Source: Bacteroidota bacterium (GTDB lineage Bacteria > Bacteroidota > Ignavibacteria > Ignavibacteriales > Ignavibacteriaceae). From it: a stretch of 64,000 bases of DNA. Location: contig JAKAKL010000116.1 of assembly GCA_021824565.1 (NCBI GenBank), positions 81,364 through 145,363 on the forward strand, in the 5' to 3' direction. Within the stretch, counting starts at the first letter, position 1, and the number at the start of each line of letters is the position of its first letter. Below, piece by piece: positions 27,073 through 35,893 of this stretch. Below the pieces are notes generated by a model. The model was not told the DNA's origin and ran no database searches. It saw only the letters and a list, made by a program, of their open reading frames with translations. The translations under genes and the position numbers were made by a program.

Positions 27073-28325
27073 ATGTAACTTAAAAGCGATTTATTACTTA
27101 TCAGCGCAGCTAACTGATAAGTTTCCTGTAAAATGTTCTGCTGACTTTGTAAATTAACAACTGCCTTTGCAACATCAACTCCTTGAAGATTTGCTATCAT
27201 AGTGTTTAACTGCGTCTGCTGATTTGTCAATAAATTTTTCGAGTTTGTTAACTGATTAGCGCTGTTGCCTGTCTTAGCAATATTATCAAGCAGCCGGTTA
27301 TTAAAATCTGTAAGATCCTGGATTTGCTGTGCAGTCGGCTTTATGCCGGCTTGAAGATTATTTTTAATTGCAATCAAAGTATTAAAAACATCCATCTTCT
27401 GATTTGCAGATGAAGAAAGCGAAGACGAACCTGTCTTCTCTGTTATTGTAGTTGGATCAAATGTAAAATAAATCTTCTTGGAACCGACGTTCACCTGAAT
27501 AGGAGAAGGCGATTGACCGTTTATAGTTTTCAGCGCGCCGGTAGAAGGATCAAATGAAAAAGACTTTGCAGCAGGCGGCTGCGAAAGTACCGAAGTGCCG
27601 CTGCCGTCTAAAATATCGTATGTCATACTATAAGTATCAGCGGCTGTTTTTGTATAATTTACTTTTAACGTATATTGATTTCCCGACGTATCATAAACAT
27701 TAGTTTGATCAGTAACTGAACCGCCGACAGCAGTGGAAGGATCAATGTTTCCATTTTCAGTTACCATAGTTCCAAATACTTCAGAGCCGGGTGTATTTAT
27801 TTGTTGAAATACATTTTGCGATGTCCTAATTATTTGAGAGCCGGACACATCAGAATTAACTCCGACATAAGAACTATCGGATGATAGACTATACGGCGCA
27901 GTTGTGTTATCGGTTCCGCCAAAAACATATTTACCGTTCGATTGTGCGTTAGCCAGACCCAGAATAGTTTGAAGTGATTGATCTATTTTATTCGCATAGT
28001 TGGTCAAATCTGTAGTACTTACCGTTGCGCTGTTAACCTGCGTCAACTGTGTTAAGTCAGTTGTTATTTCATCCTGAATGCTCTGCATTGTATTGGTTGT
28101 ATCTGTAACAAATGATGAAGCAGTATCAATGTTTGATGAATAAGTATTTAATTGATCCAACTGACTGTTCCAGTTAAGCAATTCACTTATGCCGGAGGGT
28201 GAATCGGAAGGCTGTTGAATATTGTTTCCGGTTGTAATCTGCGTCTGAAGATTATTTACCTGGTTCTTAATATTATTTAGGTTATTCAGGTAATTTGTGC
28301 TTAACATTGTGTCTGAAATTCTCAT
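27069..28325 (-). CDS. flgL: Flagellar hook-associated protein FlgL (HAP3)
   Basis: Junction protein between hook and filament, exported by the flagellar type III system. The 418-residue sequence has the flagellin-like ends: MRISDTMLSTNYLNNLNNIKNQVNNLQTQITTGNNI at the N terminus and a C-terminal coiled coil (VVNLQSQQNILQETYQLAALISNKSLLSYI). The middle is Ser/Thr/Gly-rich with DGSGTS-like beta regions. No signal peptide, as expected for this export route. It lies 2 nt downstream of flgK, the usual partner. Confidence 0.93.
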   Translation of the reverse strand: MRISDTMLSTNYLNNLNNIKNQVNNLQTQITTGNNIQQPSDSPSGISELLNWNSQLDQLNTYSSNIDTASSFVTDTTNTMQSIQDEITTDLTQLTQVNSATVSTTDLTNYANKIDQSLQTILGLANAQSNGKYVFGGTDNTTAPYSLSSDSSYVGVNSDVSGSQIIRTSQNVFQQINTPGSEVFGTMVTENGNIDPSTAVGGSVTDQTNVYDTSGNQYTLKVNYTKTAADTYSMTYDILDGSGTSVLSQPPAAKSFSFDPSTGALKTINGQSPSPIQVNVGSKKIYFTFDPTTITEKTGSSSLSSSANQKMDVFNTLIAIKNNLQAGIKPTAQQIQDLTDFNNRLLDNIAKTGNSANQLTNSKNLLTNQQTQLNTMIANLQGVDVAKAVVNLQSQQNILQETYQLAALISNKSLLSYI

Positions 28326-28327
28326 AA

Positions 28328-29689
28328 CTAAGCCACCATATTTATTATAGTATCAAGCATCTGACTTGCAATTGAAATAATTTTTGCCGACGCATCATAA
28401 GATTTTTGATATTGAATTACGTTTGACATTTCTTCATCCGTATTTACGCCTGATACTGACGATTTTTGATTTTGCAATTGATTTAAAACTAACTGATAAG
28501 ATTGAGCAGAGTTCGTAGCATTTTGAGTATCGCTTCCTACCTGAGAAATAAGCTGGTTATAACTGTCGTTTAACGATACTCCGTTTGAATCTTTTTGGTT
28601 CAAAAGATTTGCAATATTTAATGCAATATTTCCGTTGCCTGATGTTCCATCGCTTGAAGCTGCTATCTTGCTGGGGTCTTGAAGAATTTGAGAATTTATA
28701 GATAGAGTTCCATTCTGGTAGCCGCTAAAAAATGATGTTCCCGTCTGCGGAGGATTATCGAGATTATAACCTGTTGCATGCTGAGCGTTCACTCCGTTCA
28801 TTAAATTATTAACATAATTATCAAGAGAGCTTTGATAGCCGGCAATTGTATTGTTATACATATCGGTAAGCGCAAATAGTGAACCTCCGGTAAGAGCCCC
28901 GGTAGCAGAGCCGTCAGTAGTAGTCAAGCCCATTTTACCGTTTGTCTCAGTAACTTGCAGTTGTGTGTAATGTGCTCTGTCCACTGCAAAAATTCCGCCG
29001 ATTGAAATAACCGCTGAGTTACCGGAGTCATAAGTAACATTTATATTTGCCAGCTTGCTTAAATCATCAATTACTTTATCCCGCTGGTCCATTAAATCAT
29101 TCGGCTGCTGACCGCTTACCTGGCTTTGATATATTTGCACATTCAATGACTGTATTTGCTGAAGATCAGTATTAATCTGACCCACCTGCGTTTTTGCTTC
29201 AGACACAAGATCAGACTTAACTGAATTTAGTCCGTCATTAATATTTTGTATTTGTGTGCTCAAGTTTTGCGCAGCTTGAATAACATTATTCCTTAAAGAG
29301 TTTGAATCCGGAGTAACAGATAGCTGCTGCCATGCGTTAAAGAATGCTGAACTAAGGCTTGATAAACCTGAACTTGAAGGCTCTGCAAAAAGCTGCTGGA
29401 CTTGATTTAAAATTGTACTGCGCTGATCATTATTAGAATACAACGCATTATTATTTCTTATCTGGCTGTCTGTCAAACTATCGCGCACGCGTTGAATATC
29501 CGATAATTGTACGCCGGTCCCGAAGATAAAATTTCCCAATTGCTGCGGCGAAGTAGACGAAAGAATAACCTGCTGCCTTGTATAGTCCGGGTTAGATGCA
29601 TTTGAAATATTGTTAGACGTTACATCAAGAGCTTCTTGATAAGCCATTAAACTTTTTGTTGATATATCAAAAACTGAGCTGATACTCAT
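28328..29689 (-). CDS. flgK: Flagellar hook-associated protein FlgK (HAP1)
   Basis: A 453-residue HAP1 that joins the hook to FlgL. The N terminus SSVFDISTKSLMAYQEALDVTSNNISNASNPDYTRQQ carries the rod/hook family SNNISN motif. The C terminus ends in EEMSNVIQYQKSYDASAKIISIASQMLDTIINM, the heptad-repeat helix typical of FlgK. The central part is Asn/Gln/Ser-rich. Shorter than the enterobacterial protein (~550), because part of the exposed domain is missing. Overlaps flgN by 1 nt. Confidence 0.94.
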   Translation of the reverse strand: MSISSVFDISTKSLMAYQEALDVTSNNISNASNPDYTRQQVILSSTSPQQLGNFIFGTGVQLSDIQRVRDSLTDSQIRNNNALYSNNDQRSTILNQVQQLFAEPSSSGLSSLSSAFFNAWQQLSVTPDSNSLRNNVIQAAQNLSTQIQNINDGLNSVKSDLVSEAKTQVGQINTDLQQIQSLNVQIYQSQVSGQQPNDLMDQRDKVIDDLSKLANINVTYDSGNSAVISIGGIFAVDRAHYTQLQVTETNGKMGLTTTDGSATGALTGGSLFALTDMYNNTIAGYQSSLDNYVNNLMNGVNAQHATGYNLDNPPQTGTSFFSGYQNGTLSINSQILQDPSKIAASSDGTSGNGNIALNIANLLNQKDSNGVSLNDSYNQLISQVGSDTQNATNSAQSYQLVLNQLQNQKSSVSGVNTDEEMSNVIQYQKSYDASAKIISIASQMLDTIINMVA

Positions 29690-30141
29690 TATATTTTCCT
29701 GTCAAGTATTGCGCTTTTATTCGAGCGCATAAAGATTGCAATCAATTCCTTCACAAAATTCTTAGCCTGATTAATCAATAATTTATTCTGGTTGTTTACT
29801 TTTATAATTTGATAAACCAAATTCTTCATTGACTCATGCAACTTGATCAGTTTACCAAGTTTAAACTCATTTTTAATTTTCAAAGCGTCTATAAAATCAG
29901 TAAGATTATTAGATTTTAATCTAAGCGAATTTTTAACTGCCATTTCACTAATCATATTCGATATTAATTTCTGGCGCGCTTCTATTTCATTAAAAAAAGC
30001 GCCTTCCTTTTGAAGAACTTCTTCCAAAGATTTAATATCATTATTAATTATCGCTGTTTGTTGTAAAAAAATTAAGTCCAGCAGCCGTTGCAGCAGTTCA
30101 TGTTGAAATTTTAGTTCGTTAAATAGACTGTTCAGTTCCAT
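29689..30141 (-). CDS. flgN: FlgN-like flagellar export chaperone
   Basis: A 150-residue, mostly helical and charged protein (coiled coil through about residues 1-130) without signal peptide. Its position directly before flgK, together with its size and helical character (KFQHELLQRLLDLIFLQQ, then EEVLQKEGAFFNEIEARQKLI), matches FlgN, the chaperone that escorts FlgK and FlgL to the export gate. Sequence-level signatures of FlgN are weak, so the call rests partly on synteny. It overlaps the flgJ-like gene by 23 nt. Confidence 0.75.
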   Translation of the reverse strand: MELNSLFNELKFQHELLQRLLDLIFLQQTAIINNDIKSLEEVLQKEGAFFNEIEARQKLISNMISEMAVKNSLRLKSNNLTDFIDALKIKNEFKLGKLIKLHESMKNLVYQIIKVNNQNKLLINQAKNFVKELIAIFMRSNKSAILDRKI

Positions 30142-30961
30142 TTGTAACTCCGTTCAAATGATTTAAATATCCGAGAACTCTTTTTACATAATTTTGAGTT
30201 TCCTCAAAAGGAGGAACTCCTCCGTACTTTTCTACATTTTCCGGTCCGGCATTGTAAGAAGCCAGAGCAAGATCCACATTTCCGTTAAACTTTTGCAGAA
30301 GCTGAGCAAGATATTTTGTTCCGCCTAAAATATTTTGCTGCGGATCCCATACATTCGAGACGCCCATCTGAGCTGCTGTAGAATCTATTAATTGCATCAA
30401 GCCTTTTGCTTTAGCTGTTGATTGTGCTTTCTCATTTGCCGCCGATTCAGTCAGTATTACAGATTTTATCAAATTCTTATTAACACCAAATTGCTCGGAT
30501 GCAGAATTAATTATTCCTTCATATTTATTCAGCCTGTCCAACGATTGAGAACTTGGAGCAATAGGAGGCATGTTAATATTTAACTTAAATCCCGGATTAA
30601 CTTCGTTATTCAATGGTGTAAGCTGACTACCGTTAATTTTGGAATCCATATCTTGACCGGTTAATTTCTTATAAAGAATACTTGCAACACCAAGGCTTCT
30701 ATTCTTCGAGATATACATTGCTAATTCGTTTTGAAATATTGTATCGAAAAAGCCGCCGCCGAAATTATTTTCTCCTGAAAGACCGCTAGATGATTGAGTC
30801 ATACTTTTCAGCATCATCGAAGTTAATAAGCTTTCAAACTGCTTTGCGGCATCTTCTATTTTAGCCTTTTGAGCGTCAGTATAACGACTGCCCACTTCTG
30901 CGGGATTTGAAATCTGCTTCTGCGGATCGGTTACTTTTAATTCTAAACTTCCGGTTGTCAT
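30119..30961 (-). CDS. flgJ: FlgJ-like rod protein fused to SLT lytic transglycosylase
   Basis: A 280-residue two-domain protein. Residues ~30-105 are the FlgJ rod-capping domain (KIEDAAKQFESLLTSMMLKSM, then FFDTIFQNELAMYISKNRSLGVASILYKKL). Residues ~145-270 form a soluble lytic transglycosylase (GH23) domain: catalytic Glu172 in ILTESAANEKAQS, then AKGLMQLIDSTA, LASYNAGPENVEKYGG and ETQNYVKRVL. It would cap the growing rod and cut peptidoglycan to let it through. In Salmonella FlgJ the hydrolase domain is instead an N-acetylglucosaminidase of GH73. No signal peptide; export would be by the flagellar system. Confidence 0.9.
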   Translation of the reverse strand: MTTGSLELKVTDPQKQISNPAEVGSRYTDAQKAKIEDAAKQFESLLTSMMLKSMTQSSSGLSGENNFGGGFFDTIFQNELAMYISKNRSLGVASILYKKLTGQDMDSKINGSQLTPLNNEVNPGFKLNINMPPIAPSSQSLDRLNKYEGIINSASEQFGVNKNLIKSVILTESAANEKAQSTAKAKGLMQLIDSTAAQMGVSNVWDPQQNILGGTKYLAQLLQKFNGNVDLALASYNAGPENVEKYGGVPPFEETQNYVKRVLGYLNHLNGVTNGTEQSI

Positions 30962-32046
30962 ATTATATCAAGTTCTCCAATAAGCGCCCCGGCTTTTTTC
31001 AAAGCCTGGAAAATTGAAATTATATCCTGCGGCGATACTTTTAATGAATTCAAAGCTGCCGCAACCTGCTGTACAGTTGAAGCTCCTTGAATAGCAATAG
31101 TATTTGTCGAGTCCTGCGAGACATAAGGAACCAAGTTGTTAAATACCTGGGTTGTCCCGTTAGAAAATGCATTCGGCTGAGAAATGATCGGATACGACCT
31201 GATTGTGATATTTAAATTTCCATGAGTAATTGACGCCGGTAATATCTTAACATTATTACCAGCAACCACAGTTCCAGTTCTTTCATCAAGAACAACTTTG
31301 GCGGCTTCGTCTTTTTGAACAGTTATACTTTCAAGGTCAGCAAGAAATGCAACTATATTGTTTTGCTTATCTGTCGGCACCTTCACCTGGATTTCAGCGC
31401 CGTCTTTAGCCATCGCTACGCTGCTGCCAAATTTTGTATTTATTGCATTGGCAACATTATTAGAAGTTGTTAAATCAGGTTCACGCAAAAACACATCAAT
31501 ATTCTGATTTGGAACATTCGCCGGTTCAAGAGGATAATTTAAGATACCGCCCATCGGAACTCTTCCGGCAAGAGAATGATTTTGTGAAACTCTATTTCCC
31601 GTAGAAGTTCTAACGTCGAAACCGCCTACCGAAAGCGAGCCTTGTGCATAGCCGTAAACTTTTCCCATCATGCTTGATAGCGGCGTCATCAATAATGTTC
31701 CTCCTTGAAGACTTGTAGCGTCACCCATTGAAGAAACAGTTACGTCAAATTTTGCTCCTGGTTTAAGATAATCATTAACAGTTGCTGTAACCATTACTGC
31801 AGCAACGTTTCTTGTAATCAAATTATCCTGCGAAACTGTAATGCCAAAACGCTTCAACATGCTGGTCACTGACTGAATAGTAAATGTGGACCGCTGTGTA
31901 TCTCCGGTGCCGGCTAATCCTACAACAAGCCCGTAGCCGATAATTTGCTCGGAACCTTCACCGGTTATATATGCAATATCCTTTATCCTTTGAGCAAAGC
32001 CAAAAGACATTGTCAACATCATGTATAAAACAATTAGCTTTTTCAT
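30958..32046 (-). CDS. flgI: Flagellar P-ring protein FlgI
   Basis: A 362-residue P-ring subunit. A signal peptide (MKKLIVLYMMLTMSFGFAQ) exports it by Sec to the periplasm. Conserved features are RIKDIAYITGEGSEQIIGYGLVVGLAGTGD, NVAAVMVTATVNDYLKPGAKFDVTVSSMGDATSL and GGTLLMTPL. It forms the bushing around the rod in the peptidoglycan layer. Downstream flgJ overlaps by 4 nt; flgH ends 7 nt upstream. Length is normal. Confidence 0.96.
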   Translation of the reverse strand: MKKLIVLYMMLTMSFGFAQRIKDIAYITGEGSEQIIGYGLVVGLAGTGDTQRSTFTIQSVTSMLKRFGITVSQDNLITRNVAAVMVTATVNDYLKPGAKFDVTVSSMGDATSLQGGTLLMTPLSSMMGKVYGYAQGSLSVGGFDVRTSTGNRVSQNHSLAGRVPMGGILNYPLEPANVPNQNIDVFLREPDLTTSNNVANAINTKFGSSVAMAKDGAEIQVKVPTDKQNNIVAFLADLESITVQKDEAAKVVLDERTGTVVAGNNVKILPASITHGNLNITIRSYPIISQPNAFSNGTTQVFNNLVPYVSQDSTNTIAIQGASTVQQVAAALNSLKVSPQDIISIFQALKKAGALIGELDII

Positions 32047-32053
32047 AATTAAC

Positions 32054-32626
32054 CTAAAAAATCCAGTGTAAAAATTTTGTTAGCCAGCCGGGAGATTGAA
32101 CGTTATTGATCATTCCGTCTCCCTTGAATATAATCTGCGCTTCGGAAATGTTATATGAAAGCACAGAATTATCGGACGCAATATCGGCGGGTCTTACAAT
32201 TCCTTTGATACTTACAAGCTGCTCCTGCCCGTTTATAACAATTTTGCGGCTTCCATCAACAACTAAATTACCGTTAGCTAAAACTGAATCTACCGTGGCA
32301 CTAATTTTTGTACTTATAGATCCGTTGTTTGCAGTTGAACCTGAGCCTTTAAAATCATTCGTCGTTCCAGCGCTTAAGTCTACACTTGGCGTTGTAGTCT
32401 TGCCGGTGTTTAATTGCCCGGTTAATCCGAGATTACTTGATCTTCCCGCTGATGTTTCTGCATCATTAGAAGCTTGCGTAGACTCTACTACAAGGATGGT
32501 TATTGCATCGCCGACTCTACTCGCTTTCTGATCTGAGAATAAAGAAGAGAATGCATTTTGTCTCATATCCTGAGCGAAAATTTGCGAGGCAGTTATTGTT
32601 AATACGAATAAAATTAATTTTTTCAT
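32054..32626 (-). CDS. flgH: Flagellar L-ring protein FlgH, without lipobox
   Basis: L-ring subunit of the outer-membrane bushing. The ATG at 32626 is preferred to an in-frame TTG at 32638, which overlaps flgA; the ATG gives MKKLILFVLTITASQIFAQ as a signal peptide. Core motifs are SLFSDQKASRVGDAITILVVESTQASNDAET, LVVDGSRKIVINGQEQ and VRPADIASDNSVLSYNISEAQIIFKGDG. E. coli FlgH is a lipoprotein with a lipobox Cys. Here no Cys occurs in the N-terminal region, so cleavage by signal peptidase I at FAQ is more likely. The mature protein (~170 residues) is also short. Confidence 0.93.
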   Translation of the reverse strand: MKKLILFVLTITASQIFAQDMRQNAFSSLFSDQKASRVGDAITILVVESTQASNDAETSAGRSSNLGLTGQLNTGKTTTPSVDLSAGTTNDFKGSGSTANNGSISTKISATVDSVLANGNLVVDGSRKIVINGQEQLVSIKGIVRPADIASDNSVLSYNISEAQIIFKGDGMINNVQSPGWLTKFLHWIF

Positions 32627-32630
32627 AGTA

Positions 32631-33284
32631 TCACTCAATTATTAATACATCTTTAGCATCAATTACTTTGGCTTTGAAAATTTTTTTATCTTTAGAAATA
32701 ATCATAATTGTCTCTCCAAGAATTCCATCCTGTCTGGAAAGCGCATCAAAATTTATCATCACATTGCCATCAACATATTTTGCTTCTACCGGATCGCCGG
32801 CTTTAATTATTGGTATCGGCTCTGTATTCTCTTTCGTTAATACTTCTCCGGCATTGATGAATTGACTGCTTCTCAAATCTGCAATTTCTTTAGCCGAACA
32901 AAGCGGAGTTTCATTCATGTTTGATATGTCGATTTTCTTTGAACAATAATCTTTATCAGTAATTTTTTCGCGTGTTTTTATATCTCTTAACGAAACGAGA
33001 ACTTCTTTAAAGAGTTTTAGCTTCACGGACAAAATAGATTCGATCACTCTTGAATTTTTTTGATAAATTTTAACCGGCACATAAATCATATTGCCTGTTA
33101 AATTGAAGTCATCTGTTTTTAACAATTCTATTTTTTCATATGACTTAGGCATATGCAATACTTCATACTTATAATCGGCAAACAATCCGGAAAGATTCTT
33201 CTTGATATAATTATTAAGATCATCATTAAAAGAATTTTTCCCTTGAACGATAAAAGACAATATGATAAAAACAAATGCGAACAT
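32631..33284 (-). CDS. flgA: FlgA, P-ring assembly chaperone
   Basis: A 217-residue periplasmic chaperone for FlgI polymerisation. The N-terminal hydrophobic stretch (MFAFVFIILSFIVQG) is a signal peptide. The C-terminal half is a SAF domain: the segments SSQFINAGEVLTKENTEPIPIIKAGDPV and GILGETIMIISKDKKIFKAKVID are typical of FlgA. The first half is less conserved. It sits between flgG and flgH, the usual rod/ring gene order. Stop TGA at 32631-32633 lies 4 nt before the flgH ATG. Confidence 0.88.
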   Translation of the reverse strand: MFAFVFIILSFIVQGKNSFNDDLNNYIKKNLSGLFADYKYEVLHMPKSYEKIELLKTDDFNLTGNMIYVPVKIYQKNSRVIESILSVKLKLFKEVLVSLRDIKTREKITDKDYCSKKIDISNMNETPLCSAKEIADLRSSQFINAGEVLTKENTEPIPIIKAGDPVEAKYVDGNVMINFDALSRQDGILGETIMIISKDKKIFKAKVIDAKDVLIIE

Positions 33285-33290
33285 TATTCA

Positions 33291-34091
33291 TCAATTCTGT
33301 TTAAGATTATTTGCCATAGTCATCATGTCTTGAACAGTCTGCACAGTTTTGGAATTTATTTCATAAGCTCTTTGAGCCGCTATCATCGCAATCATCTCCT
33401 GGACTATGTCTACGTTGGAAGATTCGAGGTAGCCTTGATTTATTGTGCCGAATCCATCTTTGCTCGGCGTACCAACTATTGGCGTCCCTGAAGCATCTGT
33501 CTGAGCATACAAATTATCGCCTAAAGCCGTAAGTCCGCCGGGATTCATAAACCGAGCGAGTTCAATATTTCCGATAACTTTAGAACTGCCGCCAACTTGC
33601 TGCGATGTTATTGTTCCGTCGGTAGATATAGTTACGCCTAGTGAATTCTGATCAAGTGTAACCGGCGGATCCAAAGCATAGCCGCTTGCAGTAACAACTT
33701 TTCCATCAGCATTAACTTTGAATGAACCATCTCGTGTATAAGCGTAAGTTCCATCTGGTTTCAGTACCTGGAAAAATCCGTCGCCCTGGATTGCAAGATC
33801 AAGCTGGTTATTGGTTTGAGTAATATCTCCTTGAGTAAATATTTTTTCATCTGAAGTCGGTTGAACTCCGTTGCCGATCTGGATAGCCGTAGATGAATTC
33901 TGAGCAACTCCTGGCGCTGACGATTCAACCGGACTAACGTTTACCTGCTGATACATCAAGTCTTCAAATTGTGCCTGGTTCTTTTTGAATCCGGTCGTAT
34001 TTATGTTGGCAATGTTGTTTGAAATTACTTCAATGTTTAGCTCCTGTGCATACATTCCAGAGGCTGCTGTTCTAAGTGCTCGTGTTGGCAT
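33291..34091 (-). CDS. flgG: Flagellar distal rod protein FlgG
   Basis: A 266-residue distal rod subunit. N terminus: MPTRALRTAASGMYAQELNIEVISNNIANINTTGFKK, with the ANxNTTGFK motif of axial proteins. C terminus: YLESSNVDIVQEMIAMIAAQRAYEINSKTVQTVQDMM, which distinguishes FlgG from FlgF. The central beta domain includes DLAIQGDGFFQVLKPDGTYAYTRDGSF. Length is normal (260). No signal peptide; exported through the flagellar gate. Lies 15 nt downstream of flgF. Confidence 0.97.
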   Translation of the reverse strand: MPTRALRTAASGMYAQELNIEVISNNIANINTTGFKKNQAQFEDLMYQQVNVSPVESSAPGVAQNSSTAIQIGNGVQPTSDEKIFTQGDITQTNNQLDLAIQGDGFFQVLKPDGTYAYTRDGSFKVNADGKVVTASGYALDPPVTLDQNSLGVTISTDGTITSQQVGGSSKVIGNIELARFMNPGGLTALGDNLYAQTDASGTPIVGTPSKDGFGTINQGYLESSNVDIVQEMIAMIAAQRAYEINSKTVQTVQDMMTMANNLKQN

Positions 34092-34106
34092 TTATCTACT
34101 CCTTAT

Positions 34107-34811
34107 CTAAACTTTTCCAATTTGATTTGCTTCATCTAATGATTTATCTAAAAAAGTAATCATCTTGCTTGCGGATTGATATTCATTATTTATTTGTATC
34201 ATGCTTTCCATTTCATTTACAGGATTGACGTTTGAGTCTTCGAGATAGCCCTGCTTAACCTGGTAATCACTCAAGTTAGCAGTCTGGTATCCGCCGTTAG
34301 GTGAAAAGTCTACGCCGGATGTTCTTGTTGTATCCTGCTGATCATCCATTTTAGCTATCATCAAAGTGTCGATGGGCTGATTTCCATATTTAACTTCTCC
34401 GTCTTTTGAAATCGTAATTGTTTTTTGTTTTTCAAAAGAAAGCATATCGAATTTTATAAATCCACTTTGCCCGAGAACTTTGTTACCTTGCTGATCTGTA
34501 AGATACCCGTCATTAGAAATTTTAAAGCTGCCGTTTCGCGTAAGCTGAGTGCCGTTGTCTGTTTGAACGACAAAAAAGCCTTTGCCTGAAATTGCAAGAT
34601 CCAGCGGATTATTTGTTTGCGTTAAATTTCCCTGCTTAAAATCAGTAACCTGCTGCACCTGAGTTTGTCCATACTGATTCATTATTTCCGAGAAAGGTAA
34701 TTCTTTTTTGAAGCCAGTCGTATTTAAGTTGGCAAGATTGTTTGCAACCACCTCAAGGTTTTTCATCCTTACGTCCAGACCTCTTGCTGCAGTGTAAATT
34801 CCTTTGATCAT
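34107..34811 (-). CDS. flgF: Flagellar proximal rod protein FlgF
   Basis: A 234-residue rod protein paralogous to FlgG. N terminus: MIKGIYTAARGLDVRMKNLEVVANNLANLNTTGFKKELPF; middle: LDLAISGKGFFVVQTDNGTQLTRNGSF; C terminus: YLEDSNVNPVNEMESMIQINNEYQSASKMI. The N-terminal YTAARGL and shorter length separate it from FlgG. It starts the rod/ring segment of the run; a 38-nt gap separates it from the unknown 141-residue gene upstream. Confidence 0.95.
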   Translation of the reverse strand: MIKGIYTAARGLDVRMKNLEVVANNLANLNTTGFKKELPFSEIMNQYGQTQVQQVTDFKQGNLTQTNNPLDLAISGKGFFVVQTDNGTQLTRNGSFKISNDGYLTDQQGNKVLGQSGFIKFDMLSFEKQKTITISKDGEVKYGNQPIDTLMIAKMDDQQDTTRTSGVDFSPNGGYQTANLSDYQVKQGYLEDSNVNPVNEMESMIQINNEYQSASKMITFLDKSLDEANQIGKV

Positions 34812-34849
34812 TTTATAATCCTAAAAAATTTATTTAATGATATCATCTC

Positions 34850-35275
34850 TTATCCCGGCATATAACAGTCTTCAAACCGAGTTACATTTGATTTAATCAC
34901 AGGTTCGCCTTTTCTAAGCAATGCATTCAATCTCGATTTAGCGGTTTGAGTCGACTTTACATTTAGTTTGAACAGCATCAACTCGATTTCTGTTTCGTGC
35001 AGTTCATGTTCCACAAGATCGTTTAGCTGAAGCGTAAGCGGATTAAAATTTTTTATGCGTGCAAGAAGCAGCTCTCCGATTTCCACAGCTACGGGCAGGC
35101 TTGCATAATAAACTTTGCTGTTTACTAATATCAGATAATTTGAATTATTCTTTTCCAATATTTTTATCTGCACGATAGAATTTATCTTTGCTGCTTGATC
35201 ATTCAATGATCTTACATCTTTCTTAGTAGTTTCATAATTCTGAGCAGCATAGCTGTGGTATTTTTTGCTAAACAT
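34850..35275 (-). CDS. Unknown 141-residue flagellar-cluster protein, possibly FliK-like fragment
   Basis: No confident family. It is soluble, with a basic N terminus, no signal peptide and no membrane helix. Residues 35-80 (VQIKILEKNNSNYLILVNSKVYYASLPVAVEIGELLLARIKNFNPLTLQL) form alternating strands. The pattern 'ligand/value strand, LPV..E.GE.LL.R....NPL.L.L' resembles the small beta domain found inside many FliK-like hook-length proteins. The FliK C-terminal core is absent. It is 3 nt downstream of the preceding gene and stays within the flagellar run, so a flagellar role is likely. Confidence 0.55.
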   Translation of the reverse strand: MFSKKYHSYAAQNYETTKKDVRSLNDQAAKINSIVQIKILEKNNSNYLILVNSKVYYASLPVAVEIGELLLARIKNFNPLTLQLNDLVEHELHETEIELMLFKLNVKSTQTAKSRLNALLRKGEPVIKSNVTRFEDCYMPG

Positions 35276-35278
35276 TTT

Positions 35279-35893
35279 TTAACGCATTCGTTTTAATTTT
35301 TGAGCCAGTAATATTTCTTCTTTTGAAATATTTAATTTCCTTGCGGAGTTAGAAACAGCATCATTAGTCAAATTATATGCTGGCGAACTATCAGCCAGTC
35401 TATTTCTAACGGAAGAAAGCTTACTATTTCCCTGGATTTTTATTTTCTCTTCTCTTAATAATTTTATATTGTCTCTCAGATCGTTATCCGGCGGCTGCAC
35501 CAATCTTAACTTTCTTCTTCTTATTAATATTATAATCATTGCCAGGAATGAAGCTGATGATAGTATAGCGATCTTTAGTAAAGTATCATCAGAAATTGAA
35601 AGCTGCTTTTTCACTTCATCTAAAAATCCGGGCGAACTTTGTAACTCGGCATTTGATGTAACATTTTGGATTTGAGAATCGGAAATGCTTTGAGATTGTT
35701 TCTGTTTTTCCCGAGCAGCGTTTATTTGAGCTACTACCATCTGGCTAATATTAACGCTGTCCGTATCGGCAGCGACTGTATTTATCGAACTTGTATCAGC
35801 GCCGGCATCCGGTAGAACGTTTTCGTTAATGTTTTGGCAGAAGATTTCAGAAATACAAAAGACTGAAACAACTAAAAGAAAATTAAATTTCAT
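35279..35893 (-). CDS. Unknown single-pass membrane protein of the flagellar run
   Basis: A 204-residue protein of no family I recognise. It has a signal-peptide-like N terminus (MKFNFLLVVSVFCISEIFCQ), an Asp/Ser/Gln-rich periplasmic stretch to about residue 100, one membrane helix (about 104-124, LLKIAILSSASFLAMIIILI), a RRRK stop-transfer, and a basic cytoplasmic tail ending LNISKEEILLAQKLKRMR. The layout recalls FliO-like or anchor proteins, but a separate FliO is encoded at 46826. It overlaps the pseudokinase gene by 1 nt. Confidence 0.6.
   Translation of the reverse strand: MKFNFLLVVSVFCISEIFCQNINENVLPDAGADTSSINTVAADTDSVNISQMVVAQINAAREKQKQSQSISDSQIQNVTSNAELQSSPGFLDEVKKQLSISDDTLLKIAILSSASFLAMIIILIRRRKLRLVQPPDNDLRDNIKLLREEKIKIQGNSKLSSVRNRLADSSPAYNLTNDAVSNSARKLNISKEEILLAQKLKRMR

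Noticed and set aside
32106..32531. 141-codon forward open frame in flgH
   Set aside because: Antisense shadow of flgH without ribosome-binding site.
35279..35893. A second FliO
   Set aside because: It has an extra periplasmic stretch and a tail without the FliO motif; the real FliO is at 46826.
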